DNA of 64,000 nucleotides from Curvularia sp. ZM96. Taxonomy: Eukaryota; Ascomycota; Dothideomycetes; Pleosporales; Pleosporaceae. The notes below the pieces were generated by a model that was not told the origin of the DNA, made no database searches, and worked only from the letters and a program-made list of their open reading frames with translations. The stretch is taken from assembly GCA_022457065.1 (NCBI GenBank), contig JAJGBQ010000002.1:2728001-2792000 (forward strand), written 5' to 3'. Each line of letters opens with the position of its first letter. Positions within the stretch are counted from its first letter, which is position 1. Shown piece by piece: positions 35,363 to 46,800 of this stretch. The translations under genes were made by a program, and so were the position numbers.

Positions 35363-36031
35363 TTGGAGCATGGGAAATTTTGTGGAAGTTGAACAGTGGT
35401 TGGAAAAAGCCCGAGTTTTAGTAGCACTGCACCGATTCATCTACTGGTTGCTGTGACGACACCAAATAGGGCAATAGACGAGACGGATATAAAAACGTAG
35501 GCATGTGCAGTTTTGGTAGTGTCATTGTGGTCTTTACTGGCAAAACCAACTAATCCGAACCAAAACAATTGGCTGACGACTACAATCCAAGACCTGCTCA
35601 AATATACAATATGGCACAGTCTACCCACATACAGCAACGCCAACAACGAGGACACGCCGTTTCCATTCGCATGTCCAATCCATGTGCTTACCTCCCATAA
35701 AGCCTGGAGGCATATAATAATGCTCGCTTGAAAGAAAGGAGAAGAAGAATAACAGGACGCCCAGACCAAGAAACAAAGAAAACACACAACGCCTGTAGTT
35801 TCAAACTCCAAAGGCCCTCTGACTCAGCAGATAAGCTCGCTTCGCTGTATGCGTGCATTGGGAGTTCAGATATACAGCCGTTGTCACCGCTTGGCTGACC
35901 AATGATCCTGACAAAGAAAAAGAACGATGAATGATAGGGTATAGAGTTTTGACGAGGAGGAATGCGGACAGGGAGTCTTCATGATACGAGATAACAAAAG
36001 AAAACAGATATTGATGTGATGCAGTTATGCA
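35363..36031. terminator. Convergent 3' flanks (MFS / SSH4-like)
   Basis: 669 bp between facing stop codons, AT-leaning, presumably both 3' untranslated regions. No gene is visible. Confidence 0.45.
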
Positions 36032-37703
36032 TTAGCGAGATGTCCGAGGCCGAGGCCGAACGCCCGCTTCAGTGGCACTGCGTACTCTGATTGTGGGCGG
36101 TCGAATCTGTGGTGTGTCGGCCATGGCAGCATCGTAGCTGGGGACAGGTGGGCTGGTTTCACTCGATTGTTGCTGGTTCTGCATGAGTGGTGCTCGTTCG
36201 TCCCAGTAGTTGTTCTGGTGGCTAGCTGTGTGTCGCAGGCTAGGAGAGCCGACAGGACTACTGTATTCGGGGGGAAGCTCGCCGGGTTGTAAAAGGGTCA
36301 GGCCCTGGTTGGCTGGGATTGTGGTTCGGGGATCCTCGCTTGTACCTTCGCCAGCATCATCGTTCGGGTCTACAAGACTAAGTGCTGCCAAGGAGATGTC
36401 TGTCGGACTTCGTTGAGGCCCTGGGCTTGTCGGTACTTGTCTTCCAAGGCGCATTTGCTGGCTGCTAGCACGTGCATGTGCGTAGCCTGCTTGAATATAA
36501 CTACCAGCCATTCCTTCTCTTACACCTTCGCGTCCAGAGTCCAGAAGGATGGATCCTTGCTCGCTGCCATATGGTGGTGGTGGTGCCAGGCTTCCGGTTT
36601 GCGGTGCCAGACCCCACTTCTTGACATTTGCCTCAATGAATACAAATCCCATTTGTCCAAAGTTGACGTGCACTTGGCATGGTCCATTTGCGCCGACTGT
36701 GGGGAAAAAGTTCTGGGTCTTAAGGCCGTGCGCAACGTCATCAAGCTTCTTGCCATTGCGTGTGAAAAAGACAGTTCCAGTTCGAGGTCGGTATCCAACG
36801 CCGATGACATCTCCTTGGACATAAGCAGGACCGTACGCAGAAGGTTGGAAGGGTTGGTTGTATCGGCGGTTTCCGTTAGACATGTAGGATATAGACGACT
36901 TGTGGTAACCTGGGAGGTGTTAGGATGCAGGGCAAAAGGTAGCAGCATGATATCGGACATACCTGGCAGCCTGAACAAGGGATACGGTTTGGTTGTCACG
37001 CCGATTGCTATGCTTGTGTTCTCGGGCTTCTCGTAAACTTTGGCTTCCCAGTAGTAGACTTCGTTCTGCTTGGGTATCGGCAGGTTGCTCTGGACGCTGC
37101 ATTCTGAGTCGAAGAACTCGATTTCGGTGCGGCCTTCTACAAAGCAGTTGGCAATTTCAAGTTCGGGCTCGAATTCCCAGGCAGACACACCCTTCTCTTG
37201 GATAGCCAGGAATTGCGAAAGGGATATGTCAGTTTGAACGGATTCGGGAGGATTTGCTTGTACAAAGGCTGTAGGGAGTCAGTAACAGCGTATTGCTTTG
37301 CACTATATGCCATACCTTTTGCTCTCAGGTACTCTGTCCGCTGCAGATCATCCATGGTCTCGAGCGCCTCGGCCTCCTCCTTGGCAAACTGCTGTTCGTC
37401 ATCGTACTCGCCCGGCCGCGTTATCCGGTCCAGGAAGATGCGGCCGGTCTGCGTGTACCGGAAGTAGTAAACAATGGCGGCGATGATGAAGCATACTCCG
37501 GCAGCACCCAGCACCGAGAAGATGCCAATCATAATGCCCTTTGCCGTAGAACCGAGGTTATTCTGGTACGCGGATACGTGCGCGGCGTCATTGTGTGGTG
37601 CGTGTTGTTGGGCAAAGGCAGTCGGGGGAGTGTCGCCCGGGTAGTATGATCTGGAGAGCGTCGTCGTCGGCAGGGCCGGATGGAGAGGTTCCTGGGGCAG
37701 CAT
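36032..37703 (-). CDS. SPRY-domain endosomal adaptor, SSH4/EAR1-like
   Basis: Three exons, 37703-37316, 37268-36963 and 36909-36032, give 523 residues. Yeast Ssh4 and Ear1 are membrane adaptors that bring the ubiquitin ligase Rsp5 to permeases in endosomes and vacuole membranes. One transmembrane helix lies at about 57-81 (IMIGIFSVLGAAGVCFIIAA). Next comes the conserved juxtamembrane part (RTEYLRAKAFVQANPPESVQ), then the SPRY domain (EVYYWEAKVYEKP, SIAIGVTTKPYPLFRLPGYH, GDVIGVGYRPRTGTVFFTRNGKK). The disordered tail has two PPxY motifs for the Rsp5 WW domains, PPPY at about 342-345 and PPEY at about 444-447. An in-frame TAG just upstream fixes the start at 37703. Introns are 47 and 53 nt and fall at phase 1. 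Confidence 0.9.
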
Positions 37704-40700
37704 TGCAAGGGGCTACGTCGATGCTAATCTCGGGTAGGAGGCAGCAGAAGGCTGGCGACGCAGTCCAGGCCGTGGTGAGGAGCGCAGCAGCGCTGCTGGA
37801 GCCAGTGGGAGGGATATCGGCGGTCGCGGTGTCGATGGCGCAGTGCAGTGGGGGCCGGGACCAGCTCGGTGACGTGCGGCGACAGCGACGCGGTGCTGGG
37901 GGCGATGGGCGCGATGGCGAGGGTGGTGGTGAGATGGGAAGCAAGTGTCGTGAAAGAGGGTCAAGGAAAGGCTTGAAGCGGGATGGGATAGCGTTGGCGG
38001 GCGGCAGTGGTGAGATGTGCGTGAGACGTCAAGTGCCTGACGCAGCTCCGCTTGGCTTGGACTCGCTCGCTGCTTTGCCACCTCCTCTACTGTCTGCACA
38101 CGACACAAGCACACGCACCCCCGGCCCTCTCTTCTGCCGATCTAGCCGTCGCGCGCTCGCCTCGACACTGATTCCAATTCCAATATGCGCCATCCGAACA
38201 CAACCTGCGTCTTGCATGGCCCGCGGCGTTGCCTAGCTGTCCGGCTCCTGATACTATGGTTGCGCCGTCGCCGTCGCTGTCGCCGTCCGCCGCTGTCGGT
38301 CGAGGCCCAGGCCTAGATAGACATGGACACCACCACTACCGCCGCCGCCTTGCATGGCCACGACACCATGCTTTGCATGCCACTTTTCCGCCCTGGGCAG
38401 CTCTTCTGTAACACAGCACATGCGACATCACGTGGCCTATGCCATCAACGGCCAGGCCCTGCTGGCGCTTTTGCATGCACGCACACGCACCCATCAGTGG
38501 CTCAAGGCGAAGAGAAAAGCAATCTGCCACCCAGTCTAGGGTTTCAAGAGAAGGCTCATGCTAAAATTGGTTGCAGCTGTAGGCGCGTGTAGACGCGGGC
38601 GGCACACGGTTCGTGAAGCACTCAGTTCCACCACTCAGCGCCCGACGACTTGCACTCATGAAACAGTCGACATTGCAGAGCCGCATACAAAAGCGCTTCA
38701 CCATTCAAAACGGCCATATACCCACCCCCTTTCAGTGCTTGTGCGCAACTCCCATCTTCTCAATGCCCTCGTTGCGCGAAGTCAACCCCGCCACCGATTC
38801 ACGTCCGATGCGCACGTACGGTAACATCAGCCTTGCAAGGCTTGAGCCGCCCACCCGTTGACGTCAATCATACCTGATGATGTCAGATTGCCTTTGCATC
38901 TCAACCACATTCGCTCTCTGCGCTTCCACAGATGATTAAATGCATAGACATAGCGACATGTCGTCACTCGCCCAGAGACGCAGGTCGTCTCTCTCTATGC
39001 ACTCTGCACCAATGGAGAGCGCAACGATGGGCTAACGGACATGTGCAGGAACAGGACGCTTCTCGGATGCTTCTCACGTATGCAACCTAACCATACCACT
39101 AGCCTCTGCATGCGACAGTCGATTTGACAATGGCTTCGTTCAATCGTGATAGCCGACTGAGGCAGCATGTGAGACGTCTGAAGATGTTATGGTGAACCCA
39201 GTGTTCAGGAAGAAAAGGAAACGAACGAAACCAGATATACCTTGTACGTTTTGAGACGCGAGATGAGTCTTCTTGTTCAGCAATTTAGGATACCAATTGG
39301 GAGGTGGGCAGACCATGAAATGATCCAACCACACATGTGCCCAGAAGCACTACACCAGCGACAGGTCCAACATCAATCTAGAACTAACAAAACCATCCCC
39401 GAGTCCATGGCACACTCTGTGTGAATCCTGTAGACAGCAACTACGGCCAAACTTACGTCGAATTTGTCCAGCGTCGCACACTGCCGACATGTGTTCTGGC
39501 TGGGTGCGACGCGAAACTGATATCCGCCATCCGCGCCAGTAGACGCTATTTAACGAAAAGCCATGTCAATGAACATCTTCATACCCACCTCTGTGCTGCA
39601 ATTTTGTCAACAGCCCATGAGGTTAGCAAGGGGCCACGGGTTTGATTGAAAGAACATGAACATATTCACGCTGATTTAGCACATCGCTCCGGTTGGATAG
39701 AACGTCAAAAGCTATAGTAGTCGGCCACTGTTAATCGGCATATTGGCATGAGACGTGAACCTTGTATCTTGATCGAAGGATGTAAATACTAAGGAGTGGT
39801 TATTATAGTGTGAAAGGAACAATCGACAAACAGCGATTTTAGTCTTGCTCTTGTATAACTTCGTATCTCTTCACATGCTGAGAAACGATGACAGTCTCGA
39901 AGTGCGATGTCTAGGCCGAGTATAGTCAAAGACCAGAGTTGCAACTAGTGTGCTTGGATCAAGGGTAGTCGCAATGGCGCGTCACGTGAATTCCTAACAC
40001 ATGCCAAAGAAACATGACCAGAACACTGTAGGTACAGTATTTGACCCAAGGACTGCTTACACGATGCAAGGCGGGAGGCAAATGGGTGCAGTCGACTACA
40101 TTCATAGAATGCGCGCATCGAGTCGTGCAACGTGCGGGCTGTCACAGGCGCCGCTTGTCCGATATCACCACAGCCATGTGAGTGCAGTAGCGATGTCGAC
40201 GCGCGCCGACAATTATTTTATCCCCCAAAGCGACATACAGCATATGGAAGAGCTCGTGGGCATCCAACACGAGTCTCACAGTTGGCTCGTGGCTGCCCTC
40301 TTCAAGTGACCCGGCCAGAGTTGGGAGGTCGCAGATAGGCGGGTCGGCCCAGCAGACGCGCGCTCACAAAACTTTTGAACCGCCTTTTTCCCCCCTTATA
40401 CCGCCCTCCCAGCGACTCTCACTCGCCTCCCCCTCCAAACCTGCAAAGCTTTTTTCTTGCATACTGTTTCGACCAAGTTGCTCTGCAGCTCCGTCTCTTA
40501 TCCTCGACTACCGACGCACTCGATTGGTCGCACACTGAGGACCCGCAAGCACGTTTCCGCTGCGCCCCGCGCATCGTCACTAGCAAACTTATTGCGGCAC
40601 ACCGAATTTATCACAACAAACTGCAGCGACGTCCGTGGGCCTTGACAAGAAGAAAGATGCAAATTGTCTTGTGAAACGTTCCATTCTCGCCAAAGGTTTG

Positions 40701-40925
40701 TAGGTTGACGCTGCCCCTCCATCATTCGTTCACTGGCCTTTCCCCACTAAAGCTAACCATGAGGTATGCCAGCAGACCAAGCTTAAGCCTACAGGGCCTA
40801 CTCTTTTTTTCTACTACCTTTTTTCGCAGTTACAGTTCCGTTCTACCACGGCCTCCCCACCCACGGCTTGCTAGTCGACCCTCCCGCATCTTCTCATTGA
40901 ACGGCGAAGCAACCCACCCTCCGCC
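37704..40925. promoter_or_regulatory. Long divergent spacer (SSH4-like / KAP104)
   Basis: 3.2 kb between divergent starts. The plus strand is G-rich from about 37730 to 38010 and abruptly C-rich from about 38040 to 38860, so each gene or transcript would have a C/T-rich leader. A second C/T-rich stretch at about 40385-40925 directly precedes the KAP104 ATG. No open frame here is convincing. Confidence 0.5.
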
Positions 40926-43864
40926 ATGGCGTGGCAACCACAACAAGAGCCTCTACAGCAACTGGCCCAGTGTTTGAGCGACTCGCTGAGTGGCAGCGAT
41001 GCAAATGCGCGAAAGAATGCCGGAGAGGTCAGGATCCTCCATCCTTGTGCTGGACGGTTGCATGGTGCTGACCTCGACACAGATGCTCAAATCGGCGCAA
41101 ACATCGCCCGACATCGACAAGTACTTAGCATATGTATTCTCGAACAATCAGCCTCCGTCTGGCGTCAACATGGACGCTGCGCAATACTTCCAGGCGCGAG
41201 CTGCGGCAGCCGTCATGCTCAAGAACGACGTCAGGACGACGTACAAATCCATGTCCGACGACACCAAAGACTACATACGATCGGTAATTCTTGTCGGTCT
41301 ACAGGACCCGGCATCACAAATACGAGGCTATGCGGGGAACGTCATTACAGAAATTGTGCGCCAGGGAGGTATCATGGCATGGCCTCAGATCCTTTCGGAG
41401 CTCATCAGCATGGTCAGCAACGCCGACGGCAACGTCTCAACACAGGCGCAAGAGGGTGCTATGGGCGCATTGCTGAAGATATGTGAGGACAACAGGAAGG
41501 CCCTCGACAAGCAATACCAGGGACAGAAGCCTCTCGACTTTATATTCCCAAAACTCCTCGAACTGACCACGAGCTCCTTGCCTCGGGTGCGCGCCGACGC
41601 ATTGGCTGCTATCAACGTGTTCGTTCCTGAAAAGCCACCGGCCGTAGTCTCCCACATCGATACCCTGTTGCAGCAACTGTTCCAATTGGCCGGCGATTCC
41701 AGTGAAGATGTGCGCAAGCACGTATGTAGGACCTTTGTGCACATTGCCGACATTGCCCCTCAGAAGATAACGCCACACATGGACGGCCTGGTCGACTTTA
41801 TGGTCACGCAGCAGCGTACGCCAAACAACCCGGACTTGGCTTTGGATGCAGCCGAGTTCTGGCTGTGCGCCAGTGAAGACGAGAATATGCGTGACCATCT
41901 TGGCCCATATTTGGCCAAGATAGTGCCAGTCCTGCTTGCGAGCATGGTATATAGTGAAGATGATATCATGCGTCTTGAGGGCGAGGAGGAAGATTACGAG
42001 GTTGAAGACCGAGAACAGGATATCAAGCCGACTTTCGCAGCGAGTAAAGCTGGAAGACTTACCACCAACGCAAACGGCGAGACCGTTCCTGCCGCCAACG
42101 GAGCACCGGGCAGTTCAGCTGAGGACGACGACGATCTTAGCGATGGTGAGATCGATGACTTCGATGATGATGACGATGATGAGTTTGGAGACCCAGAGGA
42201 GCAGTGGAACCTTCGAAAATGCTCTGCTGCTGCGCTCGACGTCCTCGCATCCGTGTTCCACGAAGCCGTTTTCCAGGCAACGCTTCCCTATCTAACAGAT
42301 AATCTTAATCATGCCGAGTGGCCCCACCGCGAATCGGCTGTCCTTGCCCTTGGCGCTATTGCGGATGGTTGCATGTCGGTGGTTGAACCGCATCTTCCAA
42401 TGCTCACCCCATTCCTCATCACTCTGCTAGAAGACCCCAAGCCTGTTGTTCGTCAAATCACATGTTGGACACTCGGCCGTTACTCAGGATGGGCATCCCA
42501 TCTCGACGCGGCCGGTAAGAAGCAGTTCTTCGAGCCGGTTATGGAGGGCATCTTGATGAAGATGCTTGACAAGAACAAGCGAGTGCAAGAAGCCGCGGCA
42601 TCTGCTTTTGCCAACCTCGAAGAAAAGGCAAACACTGAGCTTGCACCATATTGCAGTGTTATTGTACGGCAGTTCGTCCAGTGCTTTTCCATGTACAAGG
42701 ACAGGAACATGTTCATCCTCTACGACTGTGTCCAGACACTGGCCGAGCACGTCGGACCTGAGTTATCCAAAGACGAACTTGTCCAAACACTCATGCCCGC
42801 TCTCATTCAACGCTGGAACAAGGTGTCTGATCACTCGAGGGAGATGTTCCCCTTGCTTGAATGTCTTTCATACGTTGCCACAGCGCTTGGCCCCAAGTTT
42901 GCTCCCTATGCGGCTGGCATCTTCGCCAGGTGCATCAAGATTATCCACCGTAACCTTGAAGAAGGGGTCATGGCATCCGAGATCAACGGTTTCGAGCCTC
43001 CGGACAAGGATTTCTTGGTGACCAGTCTCGACTTGCTCAGCGCCATTATTCAGGCTTTGAACCTTCAGGACAGCGCGACACTAGTTTCACAAGCACCTAC
43101 TTTCTTCCAGCTGTTGGCTGTCTGCATGAGGGATCCCAACAACGACGTGCGACAGTCAGCATATGCTCTTCTCGGAGACTGTGCCATTTACGTCTTCCAA
43201 CAGCTTCAGCCTTGCCTACCCGACATCTTGAACATTCTCATCCCACAGCTTGACTTTAGTCAAGTGAGCCCTGATGGACTGGACACGGGATATTCCGTCA
43301 TTAACAATGCCTGCTGGTCTGTTGGCGAGATTGCCATGTGCCACAAGGAAGGCATGCAGCCCTATGTTGAAAAGCTGCTACAGAAACTTGGTACCATTTT
43401 GTTTGACCAGAGGGTTCCCGAATCCCTGAACGAGAACGCAGCGATCGCTCTAGGCCGCCTCGGCCTTGGATGCGCGCCTTCACTGGCAGTCCATCTAGCA
43501 CAGATTGCCCCGGCTTTCATCCGCGCCATCAAGAAGGTCCAATGGACAGACGAGAAGTGTCATGCTCTAACTGGTTTCATGCTGATTGTGCTGGCGAATC
43601 CTGGCGCCATGGAGCAATCTTTGCTCGAGTTCTTCAGCGACATGTCCATGGCTGATAGTAATGTTGTTCGAGGCCCGGCGGGAAGGCAGGTCCAAGAGAC
43701 TTTCCAGAAGGTAAGGGTGCTGTTGTTATTACTTTCTACAATACACTAACATGTCGCACTAGGTCATCCAACAGTACAAGAGCATGATTTCAGACTTTGA
43801 CGCTTTCCTCGGTGGACTTCCTGCAGAACAACAAGCTCGTTTCCGGGAACTGTACAATGTCTAG
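40926..43864 (+). CDS. KAP104: Transportin / karyopherin beta-2 (KAP104)
   Basis: Three exons, 40926-41027, 41083-43710 and 43763-43864, give 943 residues. Transportin imports RNA-binding proteins that carry PY-type nuclear localisation signals and releases them on RanGTP. The whole protein is HEAT-repeat solenoid; DKYLAYVFSNNQPPSGV and ARAAAAVMLKNDVRTTY near the N-terminus match the family. The diagnostic acidic H8 loop is present at about 381-409 (EDDDDLSDGEIDDFDDDDDDE) and is followed by EEQWNLRKCSAAALDVLA. The C-terminal exon encodes IQQYKSMISDFDAFL. Both introns are phase 0, of 55 and 52 nt. Length is close to yeast and other fungal Kap104. Confidence 0.95.
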
Positions 43865-46800
43865 TTACAGCACCATTTTTTCTTTTTCTCCAATCTTTTA
43901 TCACGTGATGATATAGCGGGCGTTTGAATAAGGGATAGTGCGCATGTATGTGGGTGGGACATGAGACATGAGGTTAGAAGAGGAAGAGAAGGAACGCAAA
44001 ACTAAAAATCAACCAAAGAAAGATAGGACGTACGCAACAATGGGAAAGTTCTTTGTATTTGTGGCGGGGTTTTATCCACTACCAAAGTAAGAGAGAAACG
44101 AGACGAAGTGTTCGAATGAAAGCATTTATGGCAGAGAGAGGAGTAAAGGGCAAGTAAGCAACGGTACTTATGGCATATATAGACGGGCTTTGTATCTCTT
44201 TTTTTCACATAGTTTCCATGCGGCTAGGCGATGCTTCTTTTTGCCTTTTCGAGTTCCGATGGAGTTTACGAAGATGCGACGACACGGCATTGTTTTGCGA
44301 AGGGGGGCGTTGGTTTGCTGTGCGTATGTCAAGTAGCTTATATAGTATAGTAGATAGCTTAGTTTAGTTCAGTCTAGTTGTTCTTTCCGGGCCTGTATTG
44401 AGAGAGAAGAAGAATTGCATATGTGAATGGGAGTGTGCGTGTATATGTGAGTGAGTGGACGAGAGAGAATTTAACATGGAAATTTGGTAGCACTTTGTGT
44501 AAGAAATGTGAAAGTGTGTTTGGATGTGATTTTATGTGTCCGCAAGGTCTGTCTAAACGTTTCTATGTTGATACAGGGTAAGGGTGAAGGATGGATTCAC
44601 AGTTACGTGGAATTTTTTCTTCACTTGGATCTAAACCCCCTTTTCTGTAACACAAATAAGTCGGCTTCCACTTGAGATGTCCAGTCTACCCTCTGGCTCT
44701 ATACTCTCTCTTATTAACACGCATCTCCCTCCTGTCGTGCAATACTCGCCCTAAATACCCTTTCCCGCCATGATACAGCCTGTCCACCCATAGTAATGCG
44801 TATCCATACTAGTGTTCTACTCACATCTCAACAGCTACCATCCACCTCTTTACCAGCATCTACTGCCTCGCAAATGAACCTCTGCCTCCCCTTCTCCTCC
44901 AACATCGTTTCGTTCTGAGGCAGTGACGCATTTATCCGAATCACACCACACATAGATACATAGAACAAGCCAGTGTATACAATCGATGCACTTTCAATAC
45001 CAAGAGCCAAAACAATCAGATTCTACATAAGCGTATTTGATCTACAACCGAGCCCATTCCATGACAATCTCCTTCAAAGTAGGCCTCTTCAAGTGCTCTT
45101 TTTTTTCTCCATTAGGCATGAGTGGGAGCGATACACTTCACACGCATATCCACCACGCCTCCCCCATAATTTGCAAAAGGAAGAGCTAGAACCCTGTACA
45201 CCATGTCCTCCCTGGGGTATCCCCCCAGCAGAGAAGGAAGCGAACAAAACTTCCGGTGAAAAGAGGCAAGGAAGGTTGGTTGAAGGGAGAAAGAGAGATC
45301 CAGACTAGACGTCGGACGTTACACTTCCTCGGCCTTTTTAAGCATAATAAAAAAGCCGTGTGGTTTGACAACCGTGGGGGAAGTAAGTAGTAGCGTTCGG
45401 AAAGACGGGAAGGACGGATAAGACGGATCAGAAAAAAAAAAGACGGGGAAGGAGGCGGAGGAGGTGGGGAGACTGGGGTTGGTGTTGAGGTTTTGAGATA
45501 CGCGAAGGGGCGCGGCTGGCGATGAGGGATGTAGGGGTTTTGACGCAATACGAAAAACCGGAGCATCGTCGTTCTATGGAAGGAGTGCCCCGAGTCTAGT
45601 AGGGAAAAAAGAGGTGCGGCAATGGTCTGGCGCTTAGGGAAAATAGGGATCCCTTGCCTTTGTGTGCGATCGCGATTTCATGGCAGCGGTATCCTTTGTA
45701 ATCAAGAAACCACCACTACCCCACACCCCCCTCCCTTGTTCGCATGATGAGAACAATTGTAGATACGAAGTACATACATACGACATGATGCAAGTAACGG
45801 GTAGTGTGCATGAACTATCAGTGCTTTTCTGGCACATCTCATCTCTCTGTCTGTGTGTCTCTATGGCGGAGTACCTCCCGCCACGGGGATATCCCAAGAA
45901 GGAAAAATAAATCCTAATTCCCGGTGTTTGGGGGGCACAAATTTGGCAAAAGTTCAACAAAAAATTGGTATGAAACAAGCCAACAAAGTTTCGCTGGGAC
46001 ATGATAACTAACTGCAATTAATTACTTCTTTTACACTGGTTATTCAAGAATTCCAAGATAAACCTTCTTGTTCTTCTCTAGCATCAATGCAGGTACTATA
46101 AAGAAAAGGTTAAACCAGGATGTGGGGGGGACCGATGAGAAGATAAGGTAATATCAAAGAATCCTTGTTGCATAATAGGTTTTGAAGCTGTTTTGCTCTT
46201 CTGTGTCTCTAAATTGTTATGTACACTAACCATTCAACTATGCTTGACCATGTTTGTTTGTTGGTACGAAGGTTACATACTAGCTCTGCTACATAGCTAA
46301 CCGGCCCGAACTTTAAAAAAAAATGATGCCACTGTGGCGTATGGTACATCACAACAAACAACAGCAACCCTAGTCCATGTTGTTATCCAGCACCATCCAC
46401 CATAGAACTTGCGAAACACAGACTAGAATAGAGAGAAGAGGGGGGAAGGGGTAATGGACATATGCGCGTAGTTACTTGGCGACATTTCGGATAAACCTAA
46501 CTCCCAGTCATGCGTGCATGCGTCATTTTGCTACACATCTTTGTACGTGTGTACAATGTGGAAAGGTACGTGCCAACGGCCGACTTCGGGCCAGAATCAC
46601 CATCCATCCCCTGTGCCACCGCGTTCAGCTCTGAATGCGAAATAGGCGGTTTACGTGAGCAGACATGTTCCAGAATGTAAGCGGTCCGGGGGGGTTGATG
46701 TGAGCTTCTACCAGGCTCTCTCTCTCTGTCTGTCGAAACAGGCAAGCAAATCGAGATGAGGATCTGAGAAGGCTAGATTCTCAACCATCTTTTTCCTTGG

